Origin: Alphaproteobacteria bacterium
Lineage (GTDB): Bacteria; Pseudomonadota; Alphaproteobacteria; UBA8366
Direction of reading: 5' to 3'
Assembly (NCBI GenBank): GCA_030743445.1
Contig: JASLSL010000210.1
Location: 1-10,590 of the forward strand
Length of the DNA: 10,590 nucleotides
Shown here: one piece after another, positions 1 through 6,739 of the stretch
Position numbering within the stretch: position 1 is the first letter of the stretch
How the letters are laid out: each line of letters starts with the position of its first letter
Translations under genes and position numbers: made by a program
Notes under the pieces: model-generated
What the model saw: the letters and a program-made list of their open reading frames with translations, nothing else
Database searches by the model: none
Told to the model about the DNA's origin: nothing

Positions 1-1428
1 GACATCTACGGCGACGGCGTCAATGTCGCCGCACGTTTGGAGAGCCTCGCCGACCCGGGCGGCATCTGCGTCTCGGGCGCGGTGTTCGAGCAGGTCAAGG
101 GCAAGCTCGATGTCGGGTTCCGGGACATGGGCGCGCAGCAGGTCAAGAACATCGCCGAGCCGGTGTCGGCCTATAAGGTGCTGATCGACACGCCTTCGGC
201 TTTCGAGACGCCGCCGCCGGTGACCGATAAACCTTCGATCGCGGTACTGCCGTTCGACAACTTGAGCGGCGATCCGGAGCAGGAGTTCTTCGCCGACGGC
301 ATGGCGGAGGACATCATCACCGGTCTTTCCAAGTTCCGATGGCTGTTCGTGATCGCGCGCAATTCGAGCTTCGCCTACAAAGGCAAAGCCATCGACATTC
401 GCGACGTCGCGAGGGAACTCGGCGTCCGCTACGTGCTGGAGGGAAGTGTGCGGCGCGGCGGCGACCGTATCCGGGTTACCGGGCAATTGATCGATGCCGA
501 GACCGGCAACCATATCTGGGCAGAGCGCTACGATCGCGATCTCGAGGATATCTTCGCGGTCCAGGACGAGGTCACGGAGGCGATCGTCGGTGCGATCGCG
601 CCCGAGATCAGCGAAGCGGAACTTGCCCGGGCGCGGAGCAAACCGCCGGACAGCCTCGATGCCTGGGACTTCTACCAGCGTGGCCTCGCGGCCTACTACA
701 CGACGACCGAAGAAGGCCTCGCCTCGGCGATCGAGCTGTTCGACAAGGTAAACAACCTCGATCCGAATTTTGCACCGGCCTTCGCGATGGCGGCGGATTT
801 GCGAATTCGGTTTCTGCTGCTTTACCAGCCGGACGATCCCGAGGTGCTCATCGAGCAAGCGCAAGCAAAAGCGCACGACGGAATTGCACTGGATTCCAAG
901 GACCCGACCTGTCTCTGGGCCGACGGCCGAGTGCATAGTTTCCTCGGCCAGCATGACGTCGCCATATCGAAGGTCGAAAAGGCGATTGCCCTCAATCCCA
1001 ACTACGCCATGGCGCATTACATTCTCGGCGCGGCACTGACCCGTGCGGGCCGGGCCGAGGAAGCTCTCCCGCACCTCGATCAGGCGATGCGTTTGAGCCC
1101 GCAGGACGCCTTTCTCAGTGGATTCCAGCACATGCGGTCGGCCACATTGTTTGCGCTCGAACAGTACGAGGAGTGCGCTGAATGGGCGCGTCGGGCGGCC
1201 CATGGTCCAAACCCGCGGGCTTGGTCCTTCGGGTTTCTCGCGGCCGCCCTGACCAAGCTCGGGCGCGAGGACGAAGCCCGGTCGGCGCTCGATCAGGCGT
1301 TGGCGCGGGCGCCGGACTTTTCGCTGCGTTTCATCCGTGAGATGCCGAGTATCCAGGATCCGGCGAGCCAGGATCGCCTTCATGATACCCTTCGCGAGGC
1401 AGGCCTGCCGGAGACATCCGATGTCTGA
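1..1428 (+). CDS. Class III nucleotide cyclase with TolB-like and TPR domains (5' end missing)
   Basis: The reading frame is open from base 1, so the start lies outside the window; 475 residues are visible. Residues 1-60 are the last part of a class III adenylate/guanylate cyclase domain. They begin DIYGDGVNVAARLE, which contains the purine-contacting Asp and the transition-state Asn and Arg. Residues about 78-200 form a TolB-like (FlgO-like) domain starting PSIAVLPFDNLSGDPEQEFF, with the typical GVRYVLEGSVRR and GNHIWAERYDR stretches. Residues about 215-460 are helical TPR-type repeats, for example AISKVEKAIALNPNYAMAHY. The family is common and often multicopy in rhizobia and relatives, where the cyclase is read as making cAMP and the TolB/TPR part as a sensory or protein-contact module. 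No transmembrane segment is visible in this part. The gene overlaps the next cyclase gene by 8 bases (ATGTCTGA), so the two are probably co-transcribed and translationally coupled. Substrate (ATP or GTP) cannot be decided from this fragment. Confidence 0.9.
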   Translation, partial: DIYGDGVNVAARLESLADPGGICVSGAVFEQVKGKLDVGFRDMGAQQVKNIAEPVSAYKVLIDTPSAFETPPPVTDKPSIAVLPFDNLSGDPEQEFFADGMAEDIITGLSKFRWLFVIARNSSFAYKGKAIDIRDVARELGVRYVLEGSVRRGGDRIRVTGQLIDAETGNHIWAERYDRDLEDIFAVQDEVTEAIVGAIAPEISEAELARARSKPPDSLDAWDFYQRGLAAYYTTTEEGLASAIELFDKVNNLDPNFAPAFAMAADLRIRFLLLYQPDDPEVLIEQAQAKAHDGIALDSKDPTCLWADGRVHSFLGQHDVAISKVEKAIALNPNYAMAHYILGAALTRAGRAEEALPHLDQAMRLSPQDAFLSGFQHMRSATLFALEQYEECAEWARRAAHGPNPRAWSFGFLAAALTKLGREDEARSALDQALARAPDFSLRFIREMPSIQDPASQDRLHDTLREAGLPETSDV

Positions 1429-2833
1429 CGACGCCGTCATCCGCAAGCTGACCGCGATCCTCTACGCCGACGTGGCAGGCTACAGTCGGCTCACGGGTGC
1501 GGACGAGGTCGGCACGCACAAACAGCTTTCGGCCGGGCTCGATTTGATTTCCGGGCGGATCGAGGGGGCCGGCGGGCGTGTCGTGCATTACGCCGGCGAC
1601 GCGGTGCTGGCCGAGTTCGCCAGCGTCGTCGCGGCGGTCGAATGCGCGGTCGGCATCCAGCGACAGCTCGCCGACGATGGCGCCAACATTCCGGCCGACA
1701 AGCGCCTCGAATTCCGCATCGGCGTGAACCTCGGCGAGGTCATCGTCGACCGCGACGACATCTACGGCGACGGAGTCAACGTCGCGGCGCGGCTGGAGAG
1801 CCTGGCCGAGCCCGGCGGCATCTGCGTCTCGGGCGCCGTGGTCGACCAGGTCCGGGGCAAGCTCGACGTCGGCTTCGAGGACATGGGCGCGCAGCAGGTC
1901 AAGAACATCGCCGATCCGGTGCGGGCTTACAAAGTAACGCGCGAAGGCGGTGCGCCGAAGGCCGCGTCGGGCGTTGCCGGCGCGCGGGACATGGAGCAGG
2001 ACATCCGCTTTTGTACCGCGCCCGATGGTGTGAGGCTGGCCTATGCGACCGTCGGCACGGGGCCGCCGCTGATCAAATCGGCAAACTGGCTCAACCATCT
2101 CGAATACGATTGGGAGAGTCCGATCTGGCGTCATGTCCTGCATGCGCTCGCGGAGGATCGCTGCCTGATCCGTTACGATCAACGCGGCAACGGCCTCTCC
2201 GACTGGGACGCCGAGGATTTATCTTTCGATGCCTGGGTCAGTGACTTCGAAACCATGGTCGAGGCCACGGGTGCGGATCGTTTTCCCATACTCGGTATCT
2301 CGCAAGGCAGCGGCGTCGCCATCGCCTATACCGTCCAGTATCCCGAGCGAGTGTCGCGGCTCATCCTCTATGGCAGCTACGCCAGAGGCCGAAACCATCG
2401 CGGCTCGCAAACGAACATCGACGAGGAACAGGCGTTGATGACCGTGATCCGGAACGGTTGGGGTCAAGAGAATCCGGCCTTCCGGCAGGTTTTCACTTCG
2501 CTCTTCGTCCCCAATGCGACCGCCGAGCAAATGCAATGGTTCAACGACGTTCAGCGCATCACGACGACGGCCGAAAACGCGGTTCGCCAGCGCCAGATTC
2601 AAAACGACATAAACGTGACGGATTTGCTCGATCAGGTCTCCGTTCCGACGCTTGTCATGCATGTCCGCGAAGATGGTGTCGTCCCGTTCGACGAGGGCCG
2701 GCGGGTCGCCGCGGCCATTCCGGGCGCACGCTTCGTGCCGCTCGATGGGCAAAACCACCTGATCCTCGAGCATGAGCCCGCTTGGCCGAGGTTCCTGGAG
2801 GAGGTCCGGGCCTTTCTCGCCGAAGGCGACTGA
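1421..2833 (+). CDS. Class III nucleotide cyclase fused to an alpha/beta hydrolase
   Basis: A 470-residue protein. I start it at ATG 1421 (MSDDAVIRKLTAILYADVAG) because the cyclase domain begins there and GGAG lies about 8 bases upstream; a longer reading from 1337 adds only residues antiparallel in sense to the upstream gene. Residues about 8-175 are the cyclase domain. Metal-binding Asp17 (YADVAGYS) and Asp60 (AGDAVLAEF), Asp113 (DIYG), and transition-state Asn120 and Arg124 are present. The adenine-selecting Lys expected four residues before Asp60 is His56. After a short linker, residues about 192-470 form an alpha/beta hydrolase with a full triad by motif: Ser294 in GISQGSG, Asp418 in REDGVVPF and His446 in GQNHLIL. 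No signal peptide or membrane segment is seen, so it is probably cytoplasmic. Known family: cyclase-hydrolase combinations exist (mycobacterial Rv1900c/LipJ has hydrolase first, cyclase second); here the order is reversed. Whether the hydrolase domain is an enzyme or a ligand sensor is open. Confidence 0.92.
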   Translation: MSDDAVIRKLTAILYADVAGYSRLTGADEVGTHKQLSAGLDLISGRIEGAGGRVVHYAGDAVLAEFASVVAAVECAVGIQRQLADDGANIPADKRLEFRIGVNLGEVIVDRDDIYGDGVNVAARLESLAEPGGICVSGAVVDQVRGKLDVGFEDMGAQQVKNIADPVRAYKVTREGGAPKAASGVAGARDMEQDIRFCTAPDGVRLAYATVGTGPPLIKSANWLNHLEYDWESPIWRHVLHALAEDRCLIRYDQRGNGLSDWDAEDLSFDAWVSDFETMVEATGADRFPILGISQGSGVAIAYTVQYPERVSRLILYGSYARGRNHRGSQTNIDEEQALMTVIRNGWGQENPAFRQVFTSLFVPNATAEQMQWFNDVQRITTTAENAVRQRQIQNDINVTDLLDQVSVPTLVMHVREDGVVPFDEGRRVAAAIPGARFVPLDGQNHLILEHEPAWPRFLEEVRAFLAEGD

Positions 2834-2845
2834 GCGGCGTGCGCC

Positions 2846-3301
2846 CTAGTCCGGCGCCATGCCCTTCTCGGCGAGCTCGGCGAGCGCCGCTTCGGTCTTG
2901 GTCAGGTCCTCGAGGCCCATGCCGCGCAGCACGCCCGGCGTCCTGCTGAACTGGATATCGGCGTATTCGACGAGCTGGATGCGGTTGCCCCAGGGGTCGA
3001 GGAAGTCCATGCCGCGACCCGGCAACAACTCGACACCCATCTCCACCAGCGCCTGGCGCACCGGCTCGCGGTCGTCGACCACCAGCCCGATGTGCCGGTG
3101 GCGATCAGGGCCCTGGGTGCGCTCGGTGGCGAACACCAGGAACTGGTCGCCCATGTCGACGAACGCCATGGTCTCGCCGCGCGACCGGAGCGGCAGTTCC
3201 AGGAATTTTCCATAGAATTCGAGCGCCGCGTCGAGGTCGTCGACCTCGAGCACCACATGATTGAAGCCTATCGCGCGGGCCTTTTTCGATGCCTTCGCCA
3301 T
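2846..3301 (-). CDS. VOC-family (glyoxalase/bleomycin-resistance fold) protein
   Basis: A 151-residue single-domain protein, last gene of the five-gene minus-strand operon. It shows two beta-alpha-beta-beta-beta modules: the first starts at about residue 12 (IGFNHVVLEVDDLDAALEFY), the second at about residue 68 (HRHIGLVVDD) and ends in the classic DPWGNRIQLVEY. Likely metal ligands by position are His15, Glu60, His70 and Glu112. The family uses a divalent metal for isomerase, lyase, dioxygenase or resistance functions, and the motif set alone does not choose between them. The start codon lies 12 bases after the stop of the upstream oxygenase gene with no clear ribosome binding site, so translational coupling is likely. 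It ends only 12 bp from the convergent cyclase-hydrolase gene, leaving no room for a separate terminator. A C-terminal tail (residues 115-151) extends past the usual fold. Confidence 0.88.
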   Translation of the reverse strand: MAKASKKARAIGFNHVVLEVDDLDAALEFYGKFLELPLRSRGETMAFVDMGDQFLVFATERTQGPDRHRHIGLVVDDREPVRQALVEMGVELLPGRGMDFLDPWGNRIQLVEYADIQFSRTPGVLRGMGLEDLTKTEAALAELAEKGMAPD

Positions 3302-3313
3302 CCGGCGAGTTGC

Positions 3314-4159
3314 CTAGGAATCCTGCGGTGCGAAGAAGGCGATGGTGCGGGCCTCGATGCTCTCGCGCGGCGGCGCGTCGGGCGGAGATTCCGGGTTGGC
3401 GAAGCCGGTATGGGCCATGAAGCGGGCGCGGCCGTCGGTCTCGGAATCGAAGCACTTCAGGAACATCACCTCGTCCGGCTGCATCTCGCGGACGTAGTAC
3501 CAGCGCTGGTCCGGATTGAAGCGCACACCGTGGATGTTGCCGACCCGGTCCTCGTAAACGAGATCGGTCTCGACCAAATCGTCGGGCGCCATGCTGCCGG
3601 CGTCGCAGAGCGCCAACGGCTGGTCGAGCACCGGCCCCTTGATCGGGCGCCAGACGTTGATGAAGGCGAACCGGTGCTGCAAAAGTTCCTCCGCCTCGTC
3701 CCCCAACAGGTCGCGCACGCGCTGGGGGCCCGACTTGTCGGTATAGTCGTTGTGCACCTGGCCTACCGGCCGGCGGATAAGGTTGTCACTGTCGTCGGCG
3801 AGTGCGTTGTTGCGCACCGTGTGGTCGAACATGTGGACCCGGGTGGCGCCCATGACCTGCTTCACCAGCGCCTCGGTCTCGGCGTAATAGACCGCCTCGA
3901 CTTGGCCGTCGTCGTAGAAGTTCTCGACCCGGCTTTGGTGGCGCATCAGCTCGAAGCCCTGTTTGTCGAGCGACAGGGTGTCGGCAATGTCGCGGGCGTC
4001 GTAGATGCGCACCTCGTGCGGGTCGAGCTTCGGCCGCATGGGGTCCTTGCCCGAGGTCGGCGGGTAGATGAAGGTCTGCGGCTTCTCGACGCCGGGGTCG
4101 AGGAAGTTCAGCTCGGAGACCACGTACTCCGCAAATTCTATCATCGCGTCGCTCGCCAA
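3314..4159 (-). CDS. CmcJ/NvfI-family oxidoreductase (putative Fe(II)/2-oxoglutarate oxygenase)
   Basis: A 281-residue protein resembling the CmcJ/NvfI/AsaB family, whose members take part in hydroxylation or related tailoring steps in cephamycin and fungal meroterpenoid pathways. The matching features are an HxD pair, His136-Asn-Asp138 (PVGQVHNDYT), a distal His250 (RFMAHTGF) and a basic Arg271 after RESIEA. This is the 2-His-1-carboxylate plus Arg layout of iron/2-oxoglutarate enzymes. The stretch FAFINVWRPIKGPVLDQPLA (163-182) and DLVYEDRVG are typical of the family. The start is uncertain: TTG at 4157-4159 has AGAGGA just upstream, while ATG at 4142-4144 (codon 6) lacks a well-spaced site; an in-frame TAA five codons upstream excludes anything longer. 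It sits 12 bp after the cupin gene and 12 bp before the VOC gene. The substrate is unknown. Older databases may label such proteins 'methyltransferase', which the motifs do not support. Confidence 0.85.
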   Translation of the reverse strand: MASDAMIEFAEYVVSELNFLDPGVEKPQTFIYPPTSGKDPMRPKLDPHEVRIYDARDIADTLSLDKQGFELMRHQSRVENFYDDGQVEAVYYAETEALVKQVMGATRVHMFDHTVRNNALADDSDNLIRRPVGQVHNDYTDKSGPQRVRDLLGDEAEELLQHRFAFINVWRPIKGPVLDQPLALCDAGSMAPDDLVETDLVYEDRVGNIHGVRFNPDQRWYYVREMQPDEVMFLKCFDSETDGRARFMAHTGFANPESPPDAPPRESIEARTIAFFAPQDS

Positions 4160-4171
4160 CGTCCTCTGGTA

Positions 4172-4675
4172 TTACGCCACCTCGTGCCAGATGCGTTCGA
4201 TGGTGTCCATGTTCTGGCCCTCGATGCGGATCAGCCGCGTCGGTCCGGCCCGGCTCGGCGAATGCAGCTCGCCCTCCTGGTAGACGTAGGCGTCGCCGCG
4301 TTTCATTTCGTAGGTCTTGATCGCCTCGACCTTGCCGGCCTTGCCCTCGGCCGGCTCCTCGACGAAGCGCCAGTCGGTCATCTCGGTCTCACCGGCGGCC
4401 TGGCCGTAGATCGCCCAGGCCGGCCCGTGGTCGTGCGGCTTCGATTCCGCGGCGCCGTCATGGACATGGCCGAGGATGCAGAAGCCGAGCTCCGGGTCCT
4501 CATAGAGGATCTTGCGTTTCTCGTTGTTGTCGGGGCCGACGGTCTCGGTGACGAAATCGTCGTCCATCAGCGCCACTTGCAATGCGGCTTTGACCTTCTC
4601 GCGGCCCTCCGGTCCCGGCGCGTCGGCCAGGATGTCGTGACACTGCTTCGCAAACTGTTCCAGCGTGATACCCAT
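4172..4675 (-). CDS. Small cupin protein, cysteine-dioxygenase-like metal site
   Basis: A 167-residue protein. I start it at ATG 4673-4675 (MGITLEQFAKQCHDIL), preceded by a purine-rich GGGAGAGAGA; a start at 4717 would overlap the upstream gene and add 14 unconserved-looking residues. The cupin barrel shows motif 1 around residues 79-96 (KPHDHGPAWAIYGQ, then GETE) and motif 2 around 127-140 (RGDAYVYQEGELHSP). Candidate metal ligands are His81, His83 and His138, a three-His arrangement like that of thiol dioxygenases rather than the 3-His-1-Glu site. HVHD at 70-73 adds two further histidines near the site. The N-terminal 45 residues are helical and precede the barrel. It is third in the operon, 22 bp after the dehydrogenase and 12 bp before the CmcJ-like gene. 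It may be an oxygenase or a binding protein; the actual substrate is not evident. Confidence 0.8.
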   Translation of the reverse strand: MGITLEQFAKQCHDILADAPGPEGREKVKAALQVALMDDDFVTETVGPDNNEKRKILYEDPELGFCILGHVHDGAAESKPHDHGPAWAIYGQAAGETEMTDWRFVEEPAEGKAGKVEAIKTYEMKRGDAYVYQEGELHSPSRAGPTRLIRIEGQNMDTIERIWHEVA

Positions 4676-4697
4676 TTTCGTCTCTCTCCCTCTGGGG

Positions 4698-5594
4698 CTA
4701 CAACTCGATCCCGGCATTGGCTTCCAGCCACTTTACCACTTCGGCGTTGTCGGCATCGTCCGGCAGTTGGTTTCTCGCTGCCCTGTAAATATTCCTTACC
4801 AGCCCGCCGATCAACCAGCCGACCTCCATTTCCTTCGCCAGGTCGAGCGCGGTGTCGATGTCCTTCATCATCAGCGCCATCGAAAAACCGGAGTTGAAGG
4901 CGCGGTTCAGGATGTATCGGTTCATCTTGCCCTCGGTCGCGCTGTTCTTGCCGCTCGAGAAATTCAGCACGTCGACCATGGTCTCGGACCCGATGCCGAA
5001 CTTCTTGCCGATCAGCAAGGCTTCCGCCGCGAGGATCAGGTGGGTCCCCGACATCACGTTGTTGAGGCACTTCAGGGCATGGCCCGAGCCGAGCTTGCCG
5101 GTCTCGAAGATCTGACCTCCCATCACCTCGAGCAGCGGCCGGCAGCGTTCGATATCGGCCGCATCACCACCGACCATGATCGCCAGCGTGCCGTCGATCG
5201 CCCGCGGCACCCCGCCCGAGACCGGCGCGTCGACCATGGCGATGCCGCGCTCGGCCATCTCGGCGCCGAGCTCCACCGTGCCCGTCGGCGCCGACGAGCT
5301 CATGTCGATCAACAGCGAGCCCTCGGCCATGCCGTCGGCGAGGTTGTCGCCGCCGTCGGCACCAAGCGCGATTTTGCGCACGTCCTTGCCGTTCGGCACG
5401 ATGGTGATCACCGCGTCCGAATCTTGCGCCAGGGCGGCGAGGCCGTTGGCCGGCCGGGCGTTGTCGAACTCGCCGGTGAAACTCTCGACCGCCTCGCGGC
5501 TCAAATCGGCGACGATCAGCTCGTGGCCGCCCTGGGCGAGGTTCGCCGCCATCGGGCGGCCCATGTTGCCAATCCCTACGAATCCAACTCGCAT
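4698..5594 (-). CDS. NAD(P)-dependent beta-hydroxyacid dehydrogenase (3-hydroxyisobutyrate dehydrogenase family)
   Basis: A 298-residue protein of normal length for the family. The N-terminal Rossmann domain opens with MRVGFVGIGNMGRPMAANLA (GxGxxG, Gly7-Gly9-Gly12). Asp30 at the end of beta 2 (LIVADLSRE) suggests NAD rather than NADP, though this family is variable. The substrate-binding signature DAPVSGG is at 122-128. The catalytic Lys175 lies in HALKCLNN with Asn179, and MKD (243-245) is the third conserved block in the all-helical C-terminal domain. Members reversibly oxidise short beta-hydroxyacids such as 3-hydroxyisobutyrate, tartronate semialdehyde or sulfolactaldehyde; the sequence does not identify which. 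It follows the CMD-family gene by 12 bp with a GGGAGCG ribosome binding site. Its position beside a decarboxylase-fold protein and two putative oxygenases suggests a step in acid or lactone breakdown. Confidence 0.93.
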   Translation of the reverse strand: MRVGFVGIGNMGRPMAANLAQGGHELIVADLSREAVESFTGEFDNARPANGLAALAQDSDAVITIVPNGKDVRKIALGADGGDNLADGMAEGSLLIDMSSSAPTGTVELGAEMAERGIAMVDAPVSGGVPRAIDGTLAIMVGGDAADIERCRPLLEVMGGQIFETGKLGSGHALKCLNNVMSGTHLILAAEALLIGKKFGIGSETMVDVLNFSSGKNSATEGKMNRYILNRAFNSGFSMALMMKDIDTALDLAKEMEVGWLIGGLVRNIYRAARNQLPDDADNAEVVKWLEANAGIEL

Positions 5595-5606
5595 GTCGTT
5601 CGCTCC

Positions 5607-5990
5607 CTAGTCGGCGCCGTCGATCTCGGCGAAGGTTTCCTTGGCGATGCGAAAGGCTTCGACCGCCGCCGGCGCGCCGCAATAGATCGAGACATGGAGG
5701 AAAATCTCGCGGATTTCGTCCTTGTCGAGGCCGTTGTTGAGCGCACCGCGGATGTGCAGCTTGAGCTCGTGCGGCCGGTTGAGGGCGGCAAGCATGGCGA
5801 GATTCAGCATGCTGCGGGTCTTGCGGTCGAGCCCCGGCCGGTTCCACACCGCGCCCCAGCACCACGTGTTGAGCATCTCCTGCCACGGCCCGGTGAAGTC
5901 GTCGGCCGCGGCCATCGACCTGTCGACATGGGTCGCGCCCAGCACTTCGCGGCGCGTCTTGAGGCCTTCCTCGGCGAGTTGATCAGTCAT
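5607..5990 (-). CDS. Carboxymuconolactone decarboxylase-family protein (PcaC-like)
   Basis: A 127-residue protein, first gene of the minus-strand operon. The CMD domain spans about residues 37-120, with the family blocks TRSMLNLAMLAALNRPHELK (58-77), LHIRGALNNGLDKDEIREIF (78-97) and YCGAPAAVEAF (103-113). There is no CxxC, so it is not an AhpD-type peroxidase partner; it is closest in layout to 4-carboxymuconolactone decarboxylase (PcaC), a beta-ketoadipate pathway enzyme of about 130 residues. No other pca gene is present, so the name is used only for the fold and motif resemblance, and a related lactone, isomerase or decarboxylase role is equally possible. The ATG at 5988-5990 has a strong ribosome binding site (AAGGGAG, about 5 bases away). 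Its divergent neighbour is the bactofilin gene, and the 133-bp gap must hold the operon promoter. Confidence 0.9.
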   Translation of the reverse strand: MTDQLAEEGLKTRREVLGATHVDRSMAAADDFTGPWQEMLNTWCWGAVWNRPGLDRKTRSMLNLAMLAALNRPHELKLHIRGALNNGLDKDEIREIFLHVSIYCGAPAAVEAFRIAKETFAEIDGAD

Positions 5991-6123
5991 GATCTCCCTT
6001 TCTTTTCAACGTTTTATGACGGGCGCTTTTGCGGATGCGCTGACGCCCGCCGCCGCGCCTTGTGGCACCGCGGATTAACCAGTACCATGCCCGCGAATAG
6101 GGAAAAACTAAAGGCCAAGGGGA
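5991..6123. promoter_or_regulatory. Divergent control region between CMD operon and bactofilin
   Basis: A 133-bp gap separates the starts of two divergent genes, so promoters for both should lie here. An AT-richer patch (TTTTATGAC near 6011-6019) could be the -10 region of the minus-strand operon. A TTAACC half-site at 6075-6080 resembles one half of a CtrA box and faces the bactofilin. I see no convincing -35/-10 pair for either direction, so exact promoters are not assigned. Confidence 0.45.
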
Positions 6124-6648
6124 ATGGTTTTTAGACGCAAGGGCGGTGCGTCGGCCTCGGCCGAGACACCGGAGGTTCAGCCGCCGTCGATCATCGGCGC
6201 GGACCTCAACATCGCGGGCGATCTCGACGGCCACGGCGAATTGCACATCGAGGGAAGGGTCGACGGCAACGTGCGCGCCCACTCCCTGACGGTCGGCGAG
6301 AAGGGCCACGTCGAGGGCAAGGTGCAGGTCGAGACGCTCAACGTCCTCGGCACCATCCGTGGTTCGGTGCGCGCCAAGTTCGTTTTCCTGTTCAAGACCG
6401 CGATGGTGATCGGCGACGTCAGCCACGAGCGGCTCGAGATCCAAGCCGGCGCCGTGGTCGACGGCTTCTACAAGCACGCCAAGGCGGCGACCATCGAAAA
6501 GCGGTCAAGCCAGGTCCAGAGCGAGCGCGTCCCGCCTAGGTCGGTGCGCAAACCGCTGCGCAAATCGCCGAAACCGGCGCCAACACCGCCCGTCGCAGCC
6601 GAGGGCGAGAGCCAGAGCCAGGAAGACAAGACGGAGCCGGTGCACTAG
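6124..6648 (+). CDS. Bactofilin (cytoskeletal polymer-forming protein)
   Basis: A 174-residue protein with the bactofilin domain at about residues 22-120: PSIIGADLNIAGDLDGHGEL, then repeating short beta units (HIEGRVDGNVRAHSLTVGEK, GHVEGKVQVETLNVLGTIRG) and the end block LEIQAGAVVDGFYKH. The repeats fold as a right-handed beta helix that polymerises without nucleotide. In other bacteria bactofilins organise cell shape, stalks, polarity or peptidoglycan enzymes at the inner membrane. The short N-terminal arm (MVFRRKGG) is basic and could contact the membrane. The tail (130-174) is rich in Pro, Lys, Ser and Glu and is probably disordered. The start ATG 6124 follows AAGGGGA very closely. No M23 peptidase gene, a frequent neighbour of bactofilins, is adjacent here. 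A terminator-like palindrome follows 31 bp after the stop. Confidence 0.95.
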   Translation: MVFRRKGGASASAETPEVQPPSIIGADLNIAGDLDGHGELHIEGRVDGNVRAHSLTVGEKGHVEGKVQVETLNVLGTIRGSVRAKFVFLFKTAMVIGDVSHERLEIQAGAVVDGFYKHAKAATIEKRSSQVQSERVPPRSVRKPLRKSPKPAPTPPVAAEGESQSQEDKTEPVH

Positions 6649-6679
6649 ATCAGGCGGTCGTCGTTCGTCGAACAACCGC

Positions 6680-6716
6680 GCCTCATCCTTCGACAGGCTC
6701 AGGATGAGGCGTTTTC
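6680..6716 (+). terminator. Palindrome with T-run after bactofilin, also a dispersed-repeat type
   Basis: GCCTCATCCT (6680-6689) and AGGATGAGGC (6701-6710) are perfect 10-bp inverted arms around an 11-base loop, followed by GTTTTC. This fits a rho-independent terminator for the bactofilin gene. The same motif (TCATCCTTCGACAGGCTCAG) is familiar to me as a widespread intergenic repeat in alphaproteobacterial genomes, so it may be a mobile palindrome co-opted as a terminator. Confidence 0.55.
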
Positions 6717-6739
6717 GATTCTACCCGGTGGAAATTGAT

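Larger units (their letters stand above)
2846..5990 (-). other. Five-gene operon: CMD - dehydrogenase - cupin - CmcJ-like - VOC
   Basis: The five genes run in one direction with gaps of 12, 22, 12 and 12 bp, too short for internal promoters or terminators of usual kind, so one transcript starting between 5991 and 6123 is the simplest reading. The set mixes a lactone-type decarboxylase fold, an NAD-linked hydroxyacid dehydrogenase and three folds with likely metal sites. No transporter or regulator is inside the unit. I do not recognise it as a described pathway. Confidence 0.8.

Noticed and set aside
1337..1420. Longer start for the cyclase-hydrolase gene
   Set aside because: The added residues would be read out of frame within the upstream TPR gene and do not belong to the cyclase domain; ATG 1421 fits the domain start.
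1331..2182. A 283-codon open frame on the minus strand
   Set aside because: It is the reverse of the cyclase domain, whose catalytic motifs are unmistakable on the plus strand.
4676..4717. Longer start for the cupin gene
   Set aside because: It would overlap the dehydrogenase gene by 20 bases and lacks a better ribosome binding site than ATG 4675.
3092..4897. A 601-codon open frame on the plus strand
   Set aside because: It lies antisense across three genes with clear family motifs (VOC, CmcJ-like, cupin). Its translation is low-complexity and rich in Val, Arg, Leu and His, typical of the reverse strand of GC-rich genes.
5607..5990. Naming the CMD gene pcaC and calling the locus a beta-ketoadipate pathway
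   Set aside because: None of the other pca genes is present, and CMD-family proteins have many roles, so only the fold is claimed.
6063..6078. Sigma-54-type promoter (TGGCAC) before the bactofilin gene
   Set aside because: TGGCAC matches the -24 box, but the required GC of the -12 box is missing at the fixed spacing.
4665..6134. A 489-codon open frame on the plus strand
   Set aside because: It is antisense to the dehydrogenase and CMD-family genes and shows no domain motif; both genes on the minus strand have good starts and ribosome binding sites.
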